From: an uncultured Eubacteriales bacterium
GTDB lineage: Bacteria; Bacillota; Clostridia; Oscillospirales; Acutalibacteraceae
NCBI GenBank assembly: GCA_900540235.1
Contig: UQEY01000024.1
Coordinates: 1-30,827 of the forward strand
DNA: 30,827 nucleotides
Direction of reading: 5' to 3'
This document shows positions 23,781-30,827 of this stretch, one piece after another; the first letter of the stretch is position 1; each line of letters opens with the position of its first letter. Made by a program: the position numbers and the translations under genes. The notes beneath the pieces were generated by a model, which searched no databases, was not told the DNA's origin, and saw nothing but the letters and a program-made list of their open reading frames with translations.

Positions 23781-23899
23781 GGCGAACGCAGTTCGCCCCT
23801 ACGAAAATCTGTATTTGGGGAAGAGGAGAAAGGAATGAAGTGTTTATTCAAACACGGAATTTCTTTGGACGATGTAGGGGTCGGCGTCCCCGACGACCC
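23781..23899. repeat. Inverted-pair palindromic element (CCCCTAC...GTAGGGG), third unit
   Basis: Left end GGCGAAC-GCA-GTTCGCC then CCTAC (23781-23802). Right end GTAGGGGTCGGCGTCCCCGA and on to CGACCC (23874-23899), its stem GGGTCG/CGACCC being unrelated in sequence to the left one. About 70 nt lie between them. The GTTCGCC half matches the dnaK-dnaJ unit exactly. Non-coding. Confidence 0.65.
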
Positions 23900-23928
23900 G
23901 TTCAATTAACCCACTCTATTACAATTTG

Positions 23929-23957
23929 GAGCGTACATATTTTATGTACGCTCTTTT
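23929..23957 (+). terminator. Intrinsic terminator downstream of the radical SAM gene
   Basis: GAGCGTACATA-TTT-TATGTACGCTC, a perfect 11-bp stem, then TTTT. The T-run is on the plus strand only, so it serves the radical SAM gene, about 165 nt after its stop codon. Confidence 0.8.
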
Positions 23958-23970
23958 GCCATATAAAGAA

Positions 23971-24006
23971 TGTTGATAAAACGGCTAAACCCCGCCGTTT
24001 ATCAAT
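23971..24006 (+). repeat. Solo box A fragment of the modular repeat family (R4)
   Basis: TTGATAAAACGGC...GCCGTTTATCAA, a 12-bp stem with one bulged A and loop TAAACCCC. The left arm and loop match box A of R1 to R3, but no GTAGGG, ATCGA-loop or tail module follows. Here the palindrome is more complete than in the full copies. Confidence 0.55.
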
Positions 24007-24031
24007 ATTCCTATAATCAAGAGGTATAAAT

Positions 24032-24634
24032 ATGCTTTTTAAGAAAAAAGAATTCTCATCATCAAAGTATGATTTTATTATCGCAGGGCTTGGTAACCCC
24101 GGCGCTAAGTATGAAATGACGAGGCATAATGCAGGCTTTCTTGCAATGGACTTACTCTCTATTGAGGAGGGTGTTGACATAAAAAAGCTCAAGCACCACG
24201 CACTTTGCGCCGATATGACTGTTGAGGGCAAAAAGTGCCTTGTTATGAAGCCGCAAACTATGATGAATAACAGCGGTGAAGCAATCGGTGAAGCCGCAAA
24301 GTATTATAAAGTTGAGCCGCAAAATGTTATTGTTGTTTATGACGATATTTCGCTTGATGTCGGCAAAACAAGAATCAGGCGTAAGGGTTCTGCCGGAGGT
24401 CATAACGGTATAAAAAGTATCATTGCTCACCTTGGCAGTGAAGAATTTCCGAGGGTTAAGGTCGGTGTAGGCAAAAAGCCAAACCCTGAATATGACCTTG
24501 CCGCTTGGGTGCTCGGCAAATTTCCAAAAGAGCAGGAGAAAGATTTGAAATCTGCGCTTGAACATTCAACTTCTGCCGTAAGGCTCATAGTTTCGGGAAA
24601 AATTGACGAGGCTATGAATAAGTTTAATTCGTAA
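24032..24634 (+). CDS. pth: Peptidyl-tRNA hydrolase (Pth / SpoVC)
   Basis: Cleaves peptidyl-tRNAs that drop off ribosomes, recycling tRNA. 200 aa with a short Lys-rich N-terminal extension of about 11 residues. Active-site positions: N22 in GLGNPG, catalytic H32 in TRHNAGF, N80 in KPQTMMNNSG, D105 in VVYDDISLDVG, and H124-N125 in KGSAGGHNGIKSI. AGAGGT precedes the ATG. mfd follows after 37 nt in the same direction, the order seen in Bacillus (spoVC, then mfd nearby), so the two are probably co-transcribed. I did not find a convincing promoter; a TATAAT at 24012 is too close to the ribosome site. Confidence 0.97.
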   Translation: MLFKKKEFSSSKYDFIIAGLGNPGAKYEMTRHNAGFLAMDLLSIEEGVDIKKLKHHALCADMTVEGKKCLVMKPQTMMNNSGEAIGEAAKYYKVEPQNVIVVYDDISLDVGKTRIRRKGSAGGHNGIKSIIAHLGSEEFPRVKVGVGKKPNPEYDLAAWVLGKFPKEQEKDLKSALEHSTSAVRLIVSGKIDEAMNKFNS

Positions 24635-24671
24635 TTAATAATGATTTTATGAAAGGATAAGGTGATAAGCA

Positions 24672-27600
24672 TTGTCCTGTTTTTCTAATGAATTTAATAA
24701 AAGTAAGGAATTTCAAACCCTCAGCCAAAGCGTTAATACCCTTAATGCTCCGGTTGGGGTTATAGGTCTTTCTGATGTGACAAAATGTTTCGCCGCTCAT
24801 TCGCTTTGCCAAAACGGCGAAAAAGCATTTATTATTACTCCCGACGAAGCAACTGCCGTTAAAGTTCAGGAGTGCTTAGGTGCTGTTCAAGACGGTGTGC
24901 TTCTTTACCCGACAAGGGAAATGACTTTTGTTGAGGTTGCCGGCGTAAGCCACGATTTTGAGCATATCAGGCTCGGTGTTTTGTCACGAATTTTGCAGGG
25001 CGATTATTCGGCTGTGGTTATGTCTGCCGTTGCCGCTTGCCAATACACAATGCCGCCAAAAGAACTTGAAAAGCGAACATTTAAAATCAGCGTGGGCGAC
25101 GAATTTAATATAAACGACCTTGAAAAGAAACTTGTTTTTGCAGGATATACAAGGTATGACCAGGTTGACGGAATAAGCCAATTCGCCGTTCGTGGCGGAA
25201 TTATCGATATTTTTCCGACTTATCTTAATGAACCTGTAAGAATTGAGTTTTGGGGCGATACTGTCGATACTATTTCAAGCTTTGATATTGACACGCAAAG
25301 ACGAAGCGACAGCGTTGATTCTATTGAAATTACTCCTGCAAACGAGGTTCTTGTTGAAAATTCGCTTAAACTTGCAGATAAAATTGAAACACTTTCAAAG
25401 TCACTTAAAGGCAAAGCAATTAAAGCAAGGGAAAAGCTTAATCATGATATAGATAAATTAAGGCAGGGTATTCGTCTTAATTGCCTTGACAAATATTTGC
25501 CGCTTATTTATGAATCAAACGGCATTTTTGACTATGATTTTGACCGCCTTTTTGTGTTTGAAAGCGCAAGGGTAAAAGAAAAAATTACAAAAACCGAAAA
25601 AATTAATCTTGAAGAACTTAAATGGTTTGTTGAGGACGGAACTCTTTGCAAGGGACTTGACAAGTTTAACCTTGATTTTAATGAGCTTGCGTCGGCTTAT
25701 GAGCAGTACAATGCAATTTATATGGATTCGCTTCCTCGTGGCAGTTTTGACACACCGATTAGGCATCTTGCAAATTTTTCGGTTCAAAGTTTTAACGCTT
25801 GGAGCGGCACTCTTTCTCAGCTTAAAGATGAGTTGTTCCCACTCTTTAAAGGCGGATACACCGTTTGCATAATGGCAGGTACTATTCGTGCGGGCAAAGC
25901 TCTTAGGCAAGATATTGAAGATATGGGCTTTATGAATACGGTCTTTTTTGATAAACGCCCTGAAAAACTGCAGTCAAAAGCAATAAACATTATTACCGGC
26001 ACTATTCAGGCAGGTTTTCAATTTAATGATATTAAGCTTGCCGTCATTACTCATTCAAAAACAAATCAAAGCACAAAGAAAGCTAAAAAGGCATCGTCAA
26101 AAAATGCTATTCATTCGCTTGACGAACTCAGTGTCGGTGATTATATAGTTCATAATGTGCACGGTATCGGTGTGTTTGACGGTATTCACGCTCTTGAACT
26201 CAATAAAGTTAAAAAAGATTATATCAAAATAAGTTATGCCAAAGGCGACACTCTTTATGTCCCTGTTACTCAGCTTGATTTGGTTTCAAAATATATCGGT
26301 CCAAAGAATGATACTACGGTTAAGGTTAACCGTCTCGGCTCGGGCGAATGGAAAAAGACGAAAGCAAAAGTTCGAGCTTCCGTTAAAGATATGGCGAAAG
26401 AACTCATTGCCCTTTATGCTAAGCGAATGGCGACAAAAGGCTTTGCTTTTTCAGAAGACGGCGATATGCAGCGTGATTTTGAACTTCGCTTTGAATATGA
26501 CGAAACCGACGACCAACTTAGGTGCAGTGAAGAAATAAAGCACGATATGGAAAAAAGTGCGCCTATGGATAGGCTTCTTTGCGGTGATGTAGGCTTTGGT
26601 AAAACCGAGGTTGCGCTTAGGGCGGTATTCAAATGTATAAGCGACTCAAAGCAGTGCGCTATTCTCGTTCCTACCACCGTTCTTGCAATGCAACATTTTC
26701 AAACTGCTCTCAAAAGGCTTGAGCCGTACCCGGTCAAGGTTGAAATGATTTCCCGTTTTGTTTCCGCTAAAAAGCAAAAGGAAATTTTGCAGGGTCTTGC
26801 CGACGGCACGGTTGATGTTGTTGTAGGTACTCATAAACTCCTCGGCAAAACGGTTAAGTTTAAAGATTTGGGACTTCTTATTATAGATGAGGAACAGCGC
26901 TTCGGCGTTGCTCAAAAAGAAAAGATAAAAGAAAAATTTCCACGAGTAGATGTGCTCACCCTTTCTGCTACGCCTATTCCGAGAACACTCAATATGGCAA
27001 TGAGCGGTATAAGAGATATGAGCCTTATTGAAGAAGCACCGGGTGAAAGGCATCCTGTTCAAACTTATGTTATTGAATATGACGCAGAAGTTGTTCAGGA
27101 GGCTATGGAAAGGGAAATTAACCGTGGCGGTCAGTGCTATTATCTTCACAATAATGTTGAAACTATTGAGCACAAGGCTATGATGATTAAAAAAGCAATA
27201 CCAAACGCAAGGGTCGGCATTGCCCACGGTCAAATGAGTGAGGAAGAACTTTCCACAGTGTGGAAAGATTTGCTTAACGGCGATATTGATATTCTCGTTT
27301 GCACAACTATTATTGAAACGGGAGTTGATGTGCCAAACTGCAACACCCTGATTATTGAAAATGCGGACAGAATGGGTCTTGCTCAGCTTCACCAAATAAG
27401 GGGCAGAGTAGGCAGGTCGTCAAGGCGAGCATATGCATATTTCACCTTTACCCGTGGCAAAGAGCTTACCGATATCGCAACAAAAAGGCTTGAAGCTATC
27501 AGGGAATATACAGAATTTGGCTCGGGTTTTAAAATCGCTATGCGTGACCTTGAAATAAGGGGCGCAGGCTCACTTCTCGGCAACAGACAGCACGGTCATA

Positions 27601-28154
27601 TGGAAGCGGTCGGATACGATATGTATTTGAAACTTCTTGAACAGGCAGTGGCTATGGAAAAGGGCGAGCTCAGCGAGGAAGAAGCACAGGAAAAGGACAG
27701 AGAATGTCTTATTGATGTTCAAATCGACGCTCATCTTCCGGAAGAATATATTGTTTCAACAAATCAGCGCCTTTCAATGTATAAGCGCATTGCCGCAATT
27801 AAAGATGAAAAAGATGCGCAGGATGTCTATGACGAACTCAACGACCGTTTCGGCGCTCCTCCGTCATCCGTTTGGGGTCTTATCGAAATTGCTCTTCTTC
27901 GCAATACCGCAAAAGAACTCGGCATTACCGATATTGTTCAGCGAAACGGTTCAATTCTGTTTTATATGCCTGAGCCTGATATTAAAACCGTTGCAATTCT
28001 CAATGCTTTTATGAAAGGCAGAGTAACTCTTTCTGCGGCAAAGCGACCGTATATTGCAGTCAAACTTGACCCGACAGAAGCGACGCTTGAAACTATCCGT
28101 GAAACGCTCAAAGTTATGACAGAAGCTAAGGAACATTATAATAAAAACGACTGA
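24672..28154 (+). CDS. mfd: Transcription-repair coupling factor Mfd
   Basis: Removes RNA polymerase stalled at DNA lesions and recruits UvrA. The 1160-aa length is normal. Domains in order: UvrB-like N-terminal part with GGIIDIFP and FWGDTVDTI; a D3 region; a CarD-like RNA-polymerase-interacting module starting near 488 (GDYIVHNVHGIGVF); RecG-like helicase lobes with Walker A GDVGFGKT (Lys644), DEEQ (739-742) and SATPIPRTL; the TRG motif (MRDLEIRGAGSLLGNRQHG); and a C-terminal UvrA-masking domain. The start is a TTG at 24672 with AAGGTG 8 nt upstream; no ATG is better placed. A GC-rich hairpin without a T-run lies at 28155-28174 after the stop. Confidence 0.97.
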   Translation: MSCFSNEFNKSKEFQTLSQSVNTLNAPVGVIGLSDVTKCFAAHSLCQNGEKAFIITPDEATAVKVQECLGAVQDGVLLYPTREMTFVEVAGVSHDFEHIRLGVLSRILQGDYSAVVMSAVAACQYTMPPKELEKRTFKISVGDEFNINDLEKKLVFAGYTRYDQVDGISQFAVRGGIIDIFPTYLNEPVRIEFWGDTVDTISSFDIDTQRRSDSVDSIEITPANEVLVENSLKLADKIETLSKSLKGKAIKAREKLNHDIDKLRQGIRLNCLDKYLPLIYESNGIFDYDFDRLFVFESARVKEKITKTEKINLEELKWFVEDGTLCKGLDKFNLDFNELASAYEQYNAIYMDSLPRGSFDTPIRHLANFSVQSFNAWSGTLSQLKDELFPLFKGGYTVCIMAGTIRAGKALRQDIEDMGFMNTVFFDKRPEKLQSKAINIITGTIQAGFQFNDIKLAVITHSKTNQSTKKAKKASSKNAIHSLDELSVGDYIVHNVHGIGVFDGIHALELNKVKKDYIKISYAKGDTLYVPVTQLDLVSKYIGPKNDTTVKVNRLGSGEWKKTKAKVRASVKDMAKELIALYAKRMATKGFAFSEDGDMQRDFELRFEYDETDDQLRCSEEIKHDMEKSAPMDRLLCGDVGFGKTEVALRAVFKCISDSKQCAILVPTTVLAMQHFQTALKRLEPYPVKVEMISRFVSAKKQKEILQGLADGTVDVVVGTHKLLGKTVKFKDLGLLIIDEEQRFGVAQKEKIKEKFPRVDVLTLSATPIPRTLNMAMSGIRDMSLIEEAPGERHPVQTYVIEYDAEVVQEAMEREINRGGQCYYLHNNVETIEHKAMMIKKAIPNARVGIAHGQMSEEELSTVWKDLLNGDIDILVCTTIIETGVDVPNCNTLIIENADRMGLAQLHQIRGRVGRSSRRAYAYFTFTRGKELTDIATKRLEAIREYTEFGSGFKIAMRDLEIRGAGSLLGNRQHGHMEAVGYDMYLKLLEQAVAMEKGELSEEEAQEKDRECLIDVQIDAHLPEEYIVSTNQRLSMYKRIAAIKDEKDAQDVYDELNDRFGAPPSSVWGLIEIALLRNTAKELGITDIVQRNGSILFYMPEPDIKTVAILNAFMKGRVTLSAAKRPYIAVKLDPTEATLETIRETLKVMTEAKEHYNKND

Positions 28155-28199
28155 GCTTCCCTATGAAGGGGAAGCCTAATAATGTAAAGGAAACACAAA

Positions 28200-29141
28200 A
28201 TGAAAAAAATATTTACAAATAAAATATGCGTTGCACTTATTGCAATGCTTTGCTGTGCACTTTGGGGCAGCGCATTTCCTATAATAAAAATAGGATACAA
28301 CTTGTTGTCTATCGCCTCACTTGACACTGCATCTCAAATTCTTTTTGCCGGTGTAAGATTTTTATTTGCCGGTGTATTAACCATATTACTCGGAAGCCTT
28401 TTTGCCGATAAATTAATCGTGATAAAGCAAAAAAGCAATTTTAAAATGGTTGCAATACTTGCACTTTTTCAAACCGTTTTGCAATATATATTTTTCTATG
28501 TCGGTCTTGCGCACACAACGGGCACAAAAAGCTCGATACTCGATTCTACAAGCGTATTTTTTGCCGTGCTCATTTCGTGCCTTATTTTTAAGCAGGAAAA
28601 ATTAAGCGTTAATAAAATTTTGGGTTGCATTGTGGGTTTTGCGGGTGTTATATTAATTAATATAACGCCAAATGCATCGATATCAGGTTTTGCTTTTAAC
28701 GGCGAGGGCTTTATTGTTTTGTCGGCGCTTTCATATGCGTTTTCAAGTGTGCTTGTAAGCAGATTTTCAAAATTTGAAAACCCGGCTGCTTTGAGTGGAT
28801 ATCAGTTTATGCTCGGCGGCGCAGTTATGATTGTCGGCGGTTTGATTTTCGGCGGCAGACTTCGTATAACTTCGTTTAGATGCGTTATGATTATTCTTTA
28901 TCTTGCGCTTCTTTCCGCTTGCGCTTATACTCTTTGGGGCGTACTGCTGAAGTATAACGATGTGTCAAAGGTTTCCGTTTTCGGCTTTATGACGCCTGTT
29001 TTCGGCTTTCTTCTTTCAAGGCTTATACTCAAAGAGCATATGAACCAGTCAGTTTTGATGAGCGTTATATCACTCGTTTTGGTATGCCTCGGTATACTTT
29101 GCGTCAATGTAAATTTAAAACTTAAAAAGAAAAATAAATAA
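28200..29141 (+). CDS. EamA/DMT-superfamily membrane transporter
   Basis: 313 aa with about ten hydrophobic helices in two EamA repeats (roughly 10-155 and 165-305), typical of drug/metabolite exporters. Signatures include ALWGSAFPIIKIGYN at the first helix, RFLFAGVLTILLGSL, the IFFYVGLAHTTGTKSSIL helix, and in the second repeat SYAFSSVLVSRFSK and the GFMTPVFGFLLSRLILKE end. The GGAA site before the ATG is modest. It sits between mfd (45-nt gap) and the arabinofuranosidase (14-nt gap), probably in one transcript. The last pairing is tight enough to suggest coupling, but export of amino acids, purines or sugars cannot be told apart from sequence. Confidence 0.9.
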   Translation: MKKIFTNKICVALIAMLCCALWGSAFPIIKIGYNLLSIASLDTASQILFAGVRFLFAGVLTILLGSLFADKLIVIKQKSNFKMVAILALFQTVLQYIFFYVGLAHTTGTKSSILDSTSVFFAVLISCLIFKQEKLSVNKILGCIVGFAGVILINITPNASISGFAFNGEGFIVLSALSYAFSSVLVSRFSKFENPAALSGYQFMLGGAVMIVGGLIFGGRLRITSFRCVMIILYLALLSACAYTLWGVLLKYNDVSKVSVFGFMTPVFGFLLSRLILKEHMNQSVLMSVISLVLVCLGILCVNVNLKLKKKNK

Positions 29142-29155
29142 CGGAGGATATTATT

Positions 29156-30652
29156 TTGAATGCTAAAATAACTCTTGCAAAGGAATTTAAAATCGGCGAT
29201 ATTGACAAGCGAATTTACGGTTCGTTTATTGAGCATCTCGGCAGAGCTGTTTACGGCGGTATTTATGAGCCTGACCATCCTACTGCCGATGAAAACGGCT
29301 TTAGAGGTGATGTAATCGACCTTGTTAAAAAGCTTAATGTTCCTATTGTTCGTTATCCGGGCGGCAATTTTGTTTCAGGCTATAACTGGGAAGACGGCGT
29401 AGGTCCCGTTGAAAACAGACCAAAAAGGCTTGACCTTGCTTGGGGCACTACCGAGCCTAACTATTTCGGTACTAATGAGTTTATGAAATGGTGCAAAAAG
29501 GCAGATACCGAATGTATGATGGCTGTAAATCTTGGTACAAGAGGCGCAGACGAAGCAAGAAATCTTGTTGAATATACCAACCATAAATCAGGCTCGGCTT
29601 GGGCAGATTTAAGAAAAAAGCACGGCTACAAAGACCCGTGGAACATCAAACTTTGGTGCCTCGGCAACGAGATGGACGGTGCTTGGCAGATGGGTGCAAA
29701 AACTGCAACAGAATACGGCAGAGTTGCGCTTGAAGCTTCAAAAATGATGAAGTGGACAGACCCTACCATTGAAACCGTGCTTTGCGGCTCGTCAAGTATC
29801 AATTCAAAAACTTTCGGTCAGTGGGAAGCCGAATCGCTCGATATTGCTTACGACAGCGTTGATTATGTTTCGCTTCATCAATACTACGGCAACCATGACG
29901 GCGACACAATGTCTTATCTTTCATACACTCTTCAGCTTGAAGAATTTATACATACCGTTACCTGCGTTTGCGATTATATTAAGGCAAAGAAACATTCAAA
30001 GAAAACTATGATGCTTTCATTTGACGAATGGAATGTTTGGTATCACTCAAACGATGTGCCGTACGAAAGATGGTCTATGGCACCGCCAAGGCTTGAAGAT
30101 ATTTACAATTTTGAGGACGCACTTCTTGTAGGCTCAATGCTTATCACATTTCTTCGCCATTGCGACAGAATTAAGATTGCCTGCCTTGCTCAGCTTGTTA
30201 ATGTTATCGCTCCTATCTTTACCCAAACCGGCGGCGGAATTTTTGCTCAAACAATTTTCTATCCTTTTGAGCATTTAAGCAATTTCGGCAGAGGTGTTGC
30301 GCTTAACCCGATTATTTCAAGTCCAAAATATGACTGCAAGGCTTATACCGATGTACCTTACCTCGATTCTATCGCTACTCTTGACGAAGCAAACGAAACG
30401 ATGACAATTTTCTGCGTTAATAAGTCAATGGAAGACGGAATTACTCTTGATGTTAACCTTCTTGACTTTGAGGGATACGAACCGTTTGAGTTTATTTCAA
30501 TGGACGGCTATGACAAAAATGATGTAAATTCATTTGAAAACCCATTTGTTAAACCTCATCTCAACCCACTCCCAACCCTTGACGGCAAAAAATTAACAGC
30601 TTCACTTAAACCGTTTAGCTGGAATGTTATCAAGCTTAAAAAGAATAAATAA
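29156..30652 (+). CDS. abfA: Alpha-L-arabinofuranosidase, GH51
   Basis: Retaining exo-enzyme that removes terminal arabinofuranosyl units from arabinoxylan- or arabinan-derived oligosaccharides. The 498-aa length is typical of the intracellular GH51 type. A TIM barrel begins RIYGSFIEHLGRAVYGGIYEP. The acid/base Glu is E172 (CLGNEMDGAWQ) and the nucleophile E291 (LSFDEWNVWY), spaced as in characterised GH51 enzymes (175 and 294 in Geobacillus). A C-terminal beta domain covers about 385-498. No signal peptide, so cytoplasmic. Start TTG at 29156 with GGAGG 8 nt upstream; the ATG at 29160 is out of frame. It follows the EamA gene by 14 nt. No sugar importer or regulator is adjacent. Two separate hairpins follow, the first facing the other strand. 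Confidence 0.96.
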   Translation: MNAKITLAKEFKIGDIDKRIYGSFIEHLGRAVYGGIYEPDHPTADENGFRGDVIDLVKKLNVPIVRYPGGNFVSGYNWEDGVGPVENRPKRLDLAWGTTEPNYFGTNEFMKWCKKADTECMMAVNLGTRGADEARNLVEYTNHKSGSAWADLRKKHGYKDPWNIKLWCLGNEMDGAWQMGAKTATEYGRVALEASKMMKWTDPTIETVLCGSSSINSKTFGQWEAESLDIAYDSVDYVSLHQYYGNHDGDTMSYLSYTLQLEEFIHTVTCVCDYIKAKKHSKKTMMLSFDEWNVWYHSNDVPYERWSMAPPRLEDIYNFEDALLVGSMLITFLRHCDRIKIACLAQLVNVIAPIFTQTGGGIFAQTIFYPFEHLSNFGRGVALNPIISSPKYDCKAYTDVPYLDSIATLDEANETMTIFCVNKSMEDGITLDVNLLDFEGYEPFEFISMDGYDKNDVNSFENPFVKPHLNPLPTLDGKKLTASLKPFSWNVIKLKKNK

Positions 30653-30660
30653 TATTAAAA

Positions 30661-30683
30661 AGGGCAAACTCGGTGTTTGCCCT
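30661..30683 (-). terminator. Hairpin after abfA, U-tract on the minus strand
   Basis: AGGGCAAAC-TCGGT-GTTTGCCCT, a perfect 9-bp stem. Read on the minus strand it is followed by TTTTTAATATT; on the plus strand only CAGACTG follows. It would therefore stop transcripts arriving from the right, hinting at a convergent gene beyond the window. Confidence 0.5.
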
Positions 30684-30688
30684 CAGAC

Positions 30689-30827
30689 TGTCGATAAAGT
30701 GGCTAAACCGTGCCGAGTTTAAAAAATTCAGTAGGACTATTCGTAGGGCAGTGGTTTGCTCCTGCCGAAAACATTCTAATAAATTACAATTTGAAAAATG
30801 GCTTGAACATCGAGTTCAAGCCATTTT
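30689..30827 (+). repeat. Modular intergenic repeat, copy 3 (R3), cut by window end
   Basis: Box A (GATAAAGTGGCTAAACCGTG), the GTAGGG palindrome (30743-30766) and the ATCGA-loop hairpin are present; the tail module lies beyond the window. It matches R2 at about 128 of 139 positions. Two of the differences fall opposite each other in the hairpin stem and keep it paired. Confidence 0.85.
30794..30827. terminator. Terminator-like hairpin of repeat R3
   Basis: AAAAATGGCTTGAAC-ATCGA-GTTCAAGCCATTTT, a 14-bp stem to the window edge. Relative to R2, G-C becomes A-T at the same stem position. It is likely the plus-strand terminator for abfA. Confidence 0.7.

Noticed and set aside
23768..24016. 82-codon plus-strand open frame
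   Set aside because: Runs through the inverted-pair repeat, a terminator hairpin and box A; not a plausible gene.
24012..24017. TATAAT just before pth
   Set aside because: Only 14 nt before the start codon, so transcription would begin inside the ribosome site; no -35 at the right distance.
26646..27395. 249-codon open frame on the minus strand
   Set aside because: Antisense to the well-supported mfd helicase domain; the protein has no recognisable motif and a shadow-like composition.
28155..28174. Terminator after mfd (GCTTCCCT...AGGGGAAGC)
   Set aside because: The stem has a bulge and no U-tract on the plus strand; read-through into the EamA gene seems likely.
13372..30827. CRISPR array or insertion sequence
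   Set aside because: Repeats are few, about 1 kb or more apart, lack spacers of regular length, and no cas or transposase gene is present.

Overview
The window looks like a low-to-moderate GC Gram-positive chromosome from an anaerobic, spore-forming Clostridia lineage. My best guess is a gut Oscillospirales/Ruminococcaceae (Ruminococcus-like) bacterium. The evidence is the Firmicutes-type gene orders (asp23-yloV/fakA-recG, CIRCE-hrcA-grpE-dnaK-dnaJ, pth-mfd), a YlbJ sporulation homologue, an ECF-type transporter S component, strong Shine-Dalgarno sites, and plant-glycan/lactose glycosidases. The assignment rests on gene content and order only; no rRNA or tRNA gene is visible.

Layout. (1) 1-1140: a YlbJ-like membrane protein gene, plus strand. 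(2) 7566-1212, minus strand: a tightly packed run ymdB-like phosphodiesterase > orphan peptide-binding lipoprotein > asp23 > DAK2/FakA-like fatty-acid kinase > recG. (3) 12546-7799, minus strand: the class I heat-shock operon hrcA-grpE-dnaK-dnaJ, behind a sigma-A-type promoter and a perfect CIRCE operator and closed by a 28-nt palindromic terminator. (4) 12836-14349, plus strand: an ECF transporter S component, then a small amidohydrolase flanked by two direct copies of a ~220-bp intergenic repeat. (5) 18178-14692, minus strand: a small lipoprotein and secA. (6) 18395-30652, plus strand: a bactoprenyl-phosphate sugar transferase, a long LacZ-type GH2 beta-galactosidase, an uncharacterised radical SAM/SPASM-like enzyme, pth, mfd, an EamA/DMT exporter and a GH51 alpha-L-arabinofuranosidase.

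How the genes work together. Most are housekeeping: protein folding and its repression loop, Sec export, stalled-ribosome peptidyl-tRNA recycling, transcription-coupled repair, recombination, and exogenous fatty-acid activation. LacZ and AbfA both lack signal peptides, so they would act on oligosaccharides already in the cytoplasm; no dedicated sugar importer is next to either.

The most unusual content is between the genes. A dispersed, modular repeat family (13372-13594, 14441-14664, 30689-30827 and cut by the window edge, with a fragment at 23971-24006) carries a terminator-like hairpin whose stem changes from copy to copy by paired substitutions while the ATCGA loop stays fixed. A second family of small palindromes with a CCCCTAC / GTAGGG flank occurs as inward-facing pairs, one of them inside the heat-shock operon between dnaK and dnaJ. 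These repeats, the amidohydrolase caught between two direct copies, the orphan substrate-binding protein and the radical SAM enzyme are the parts I would examine first.
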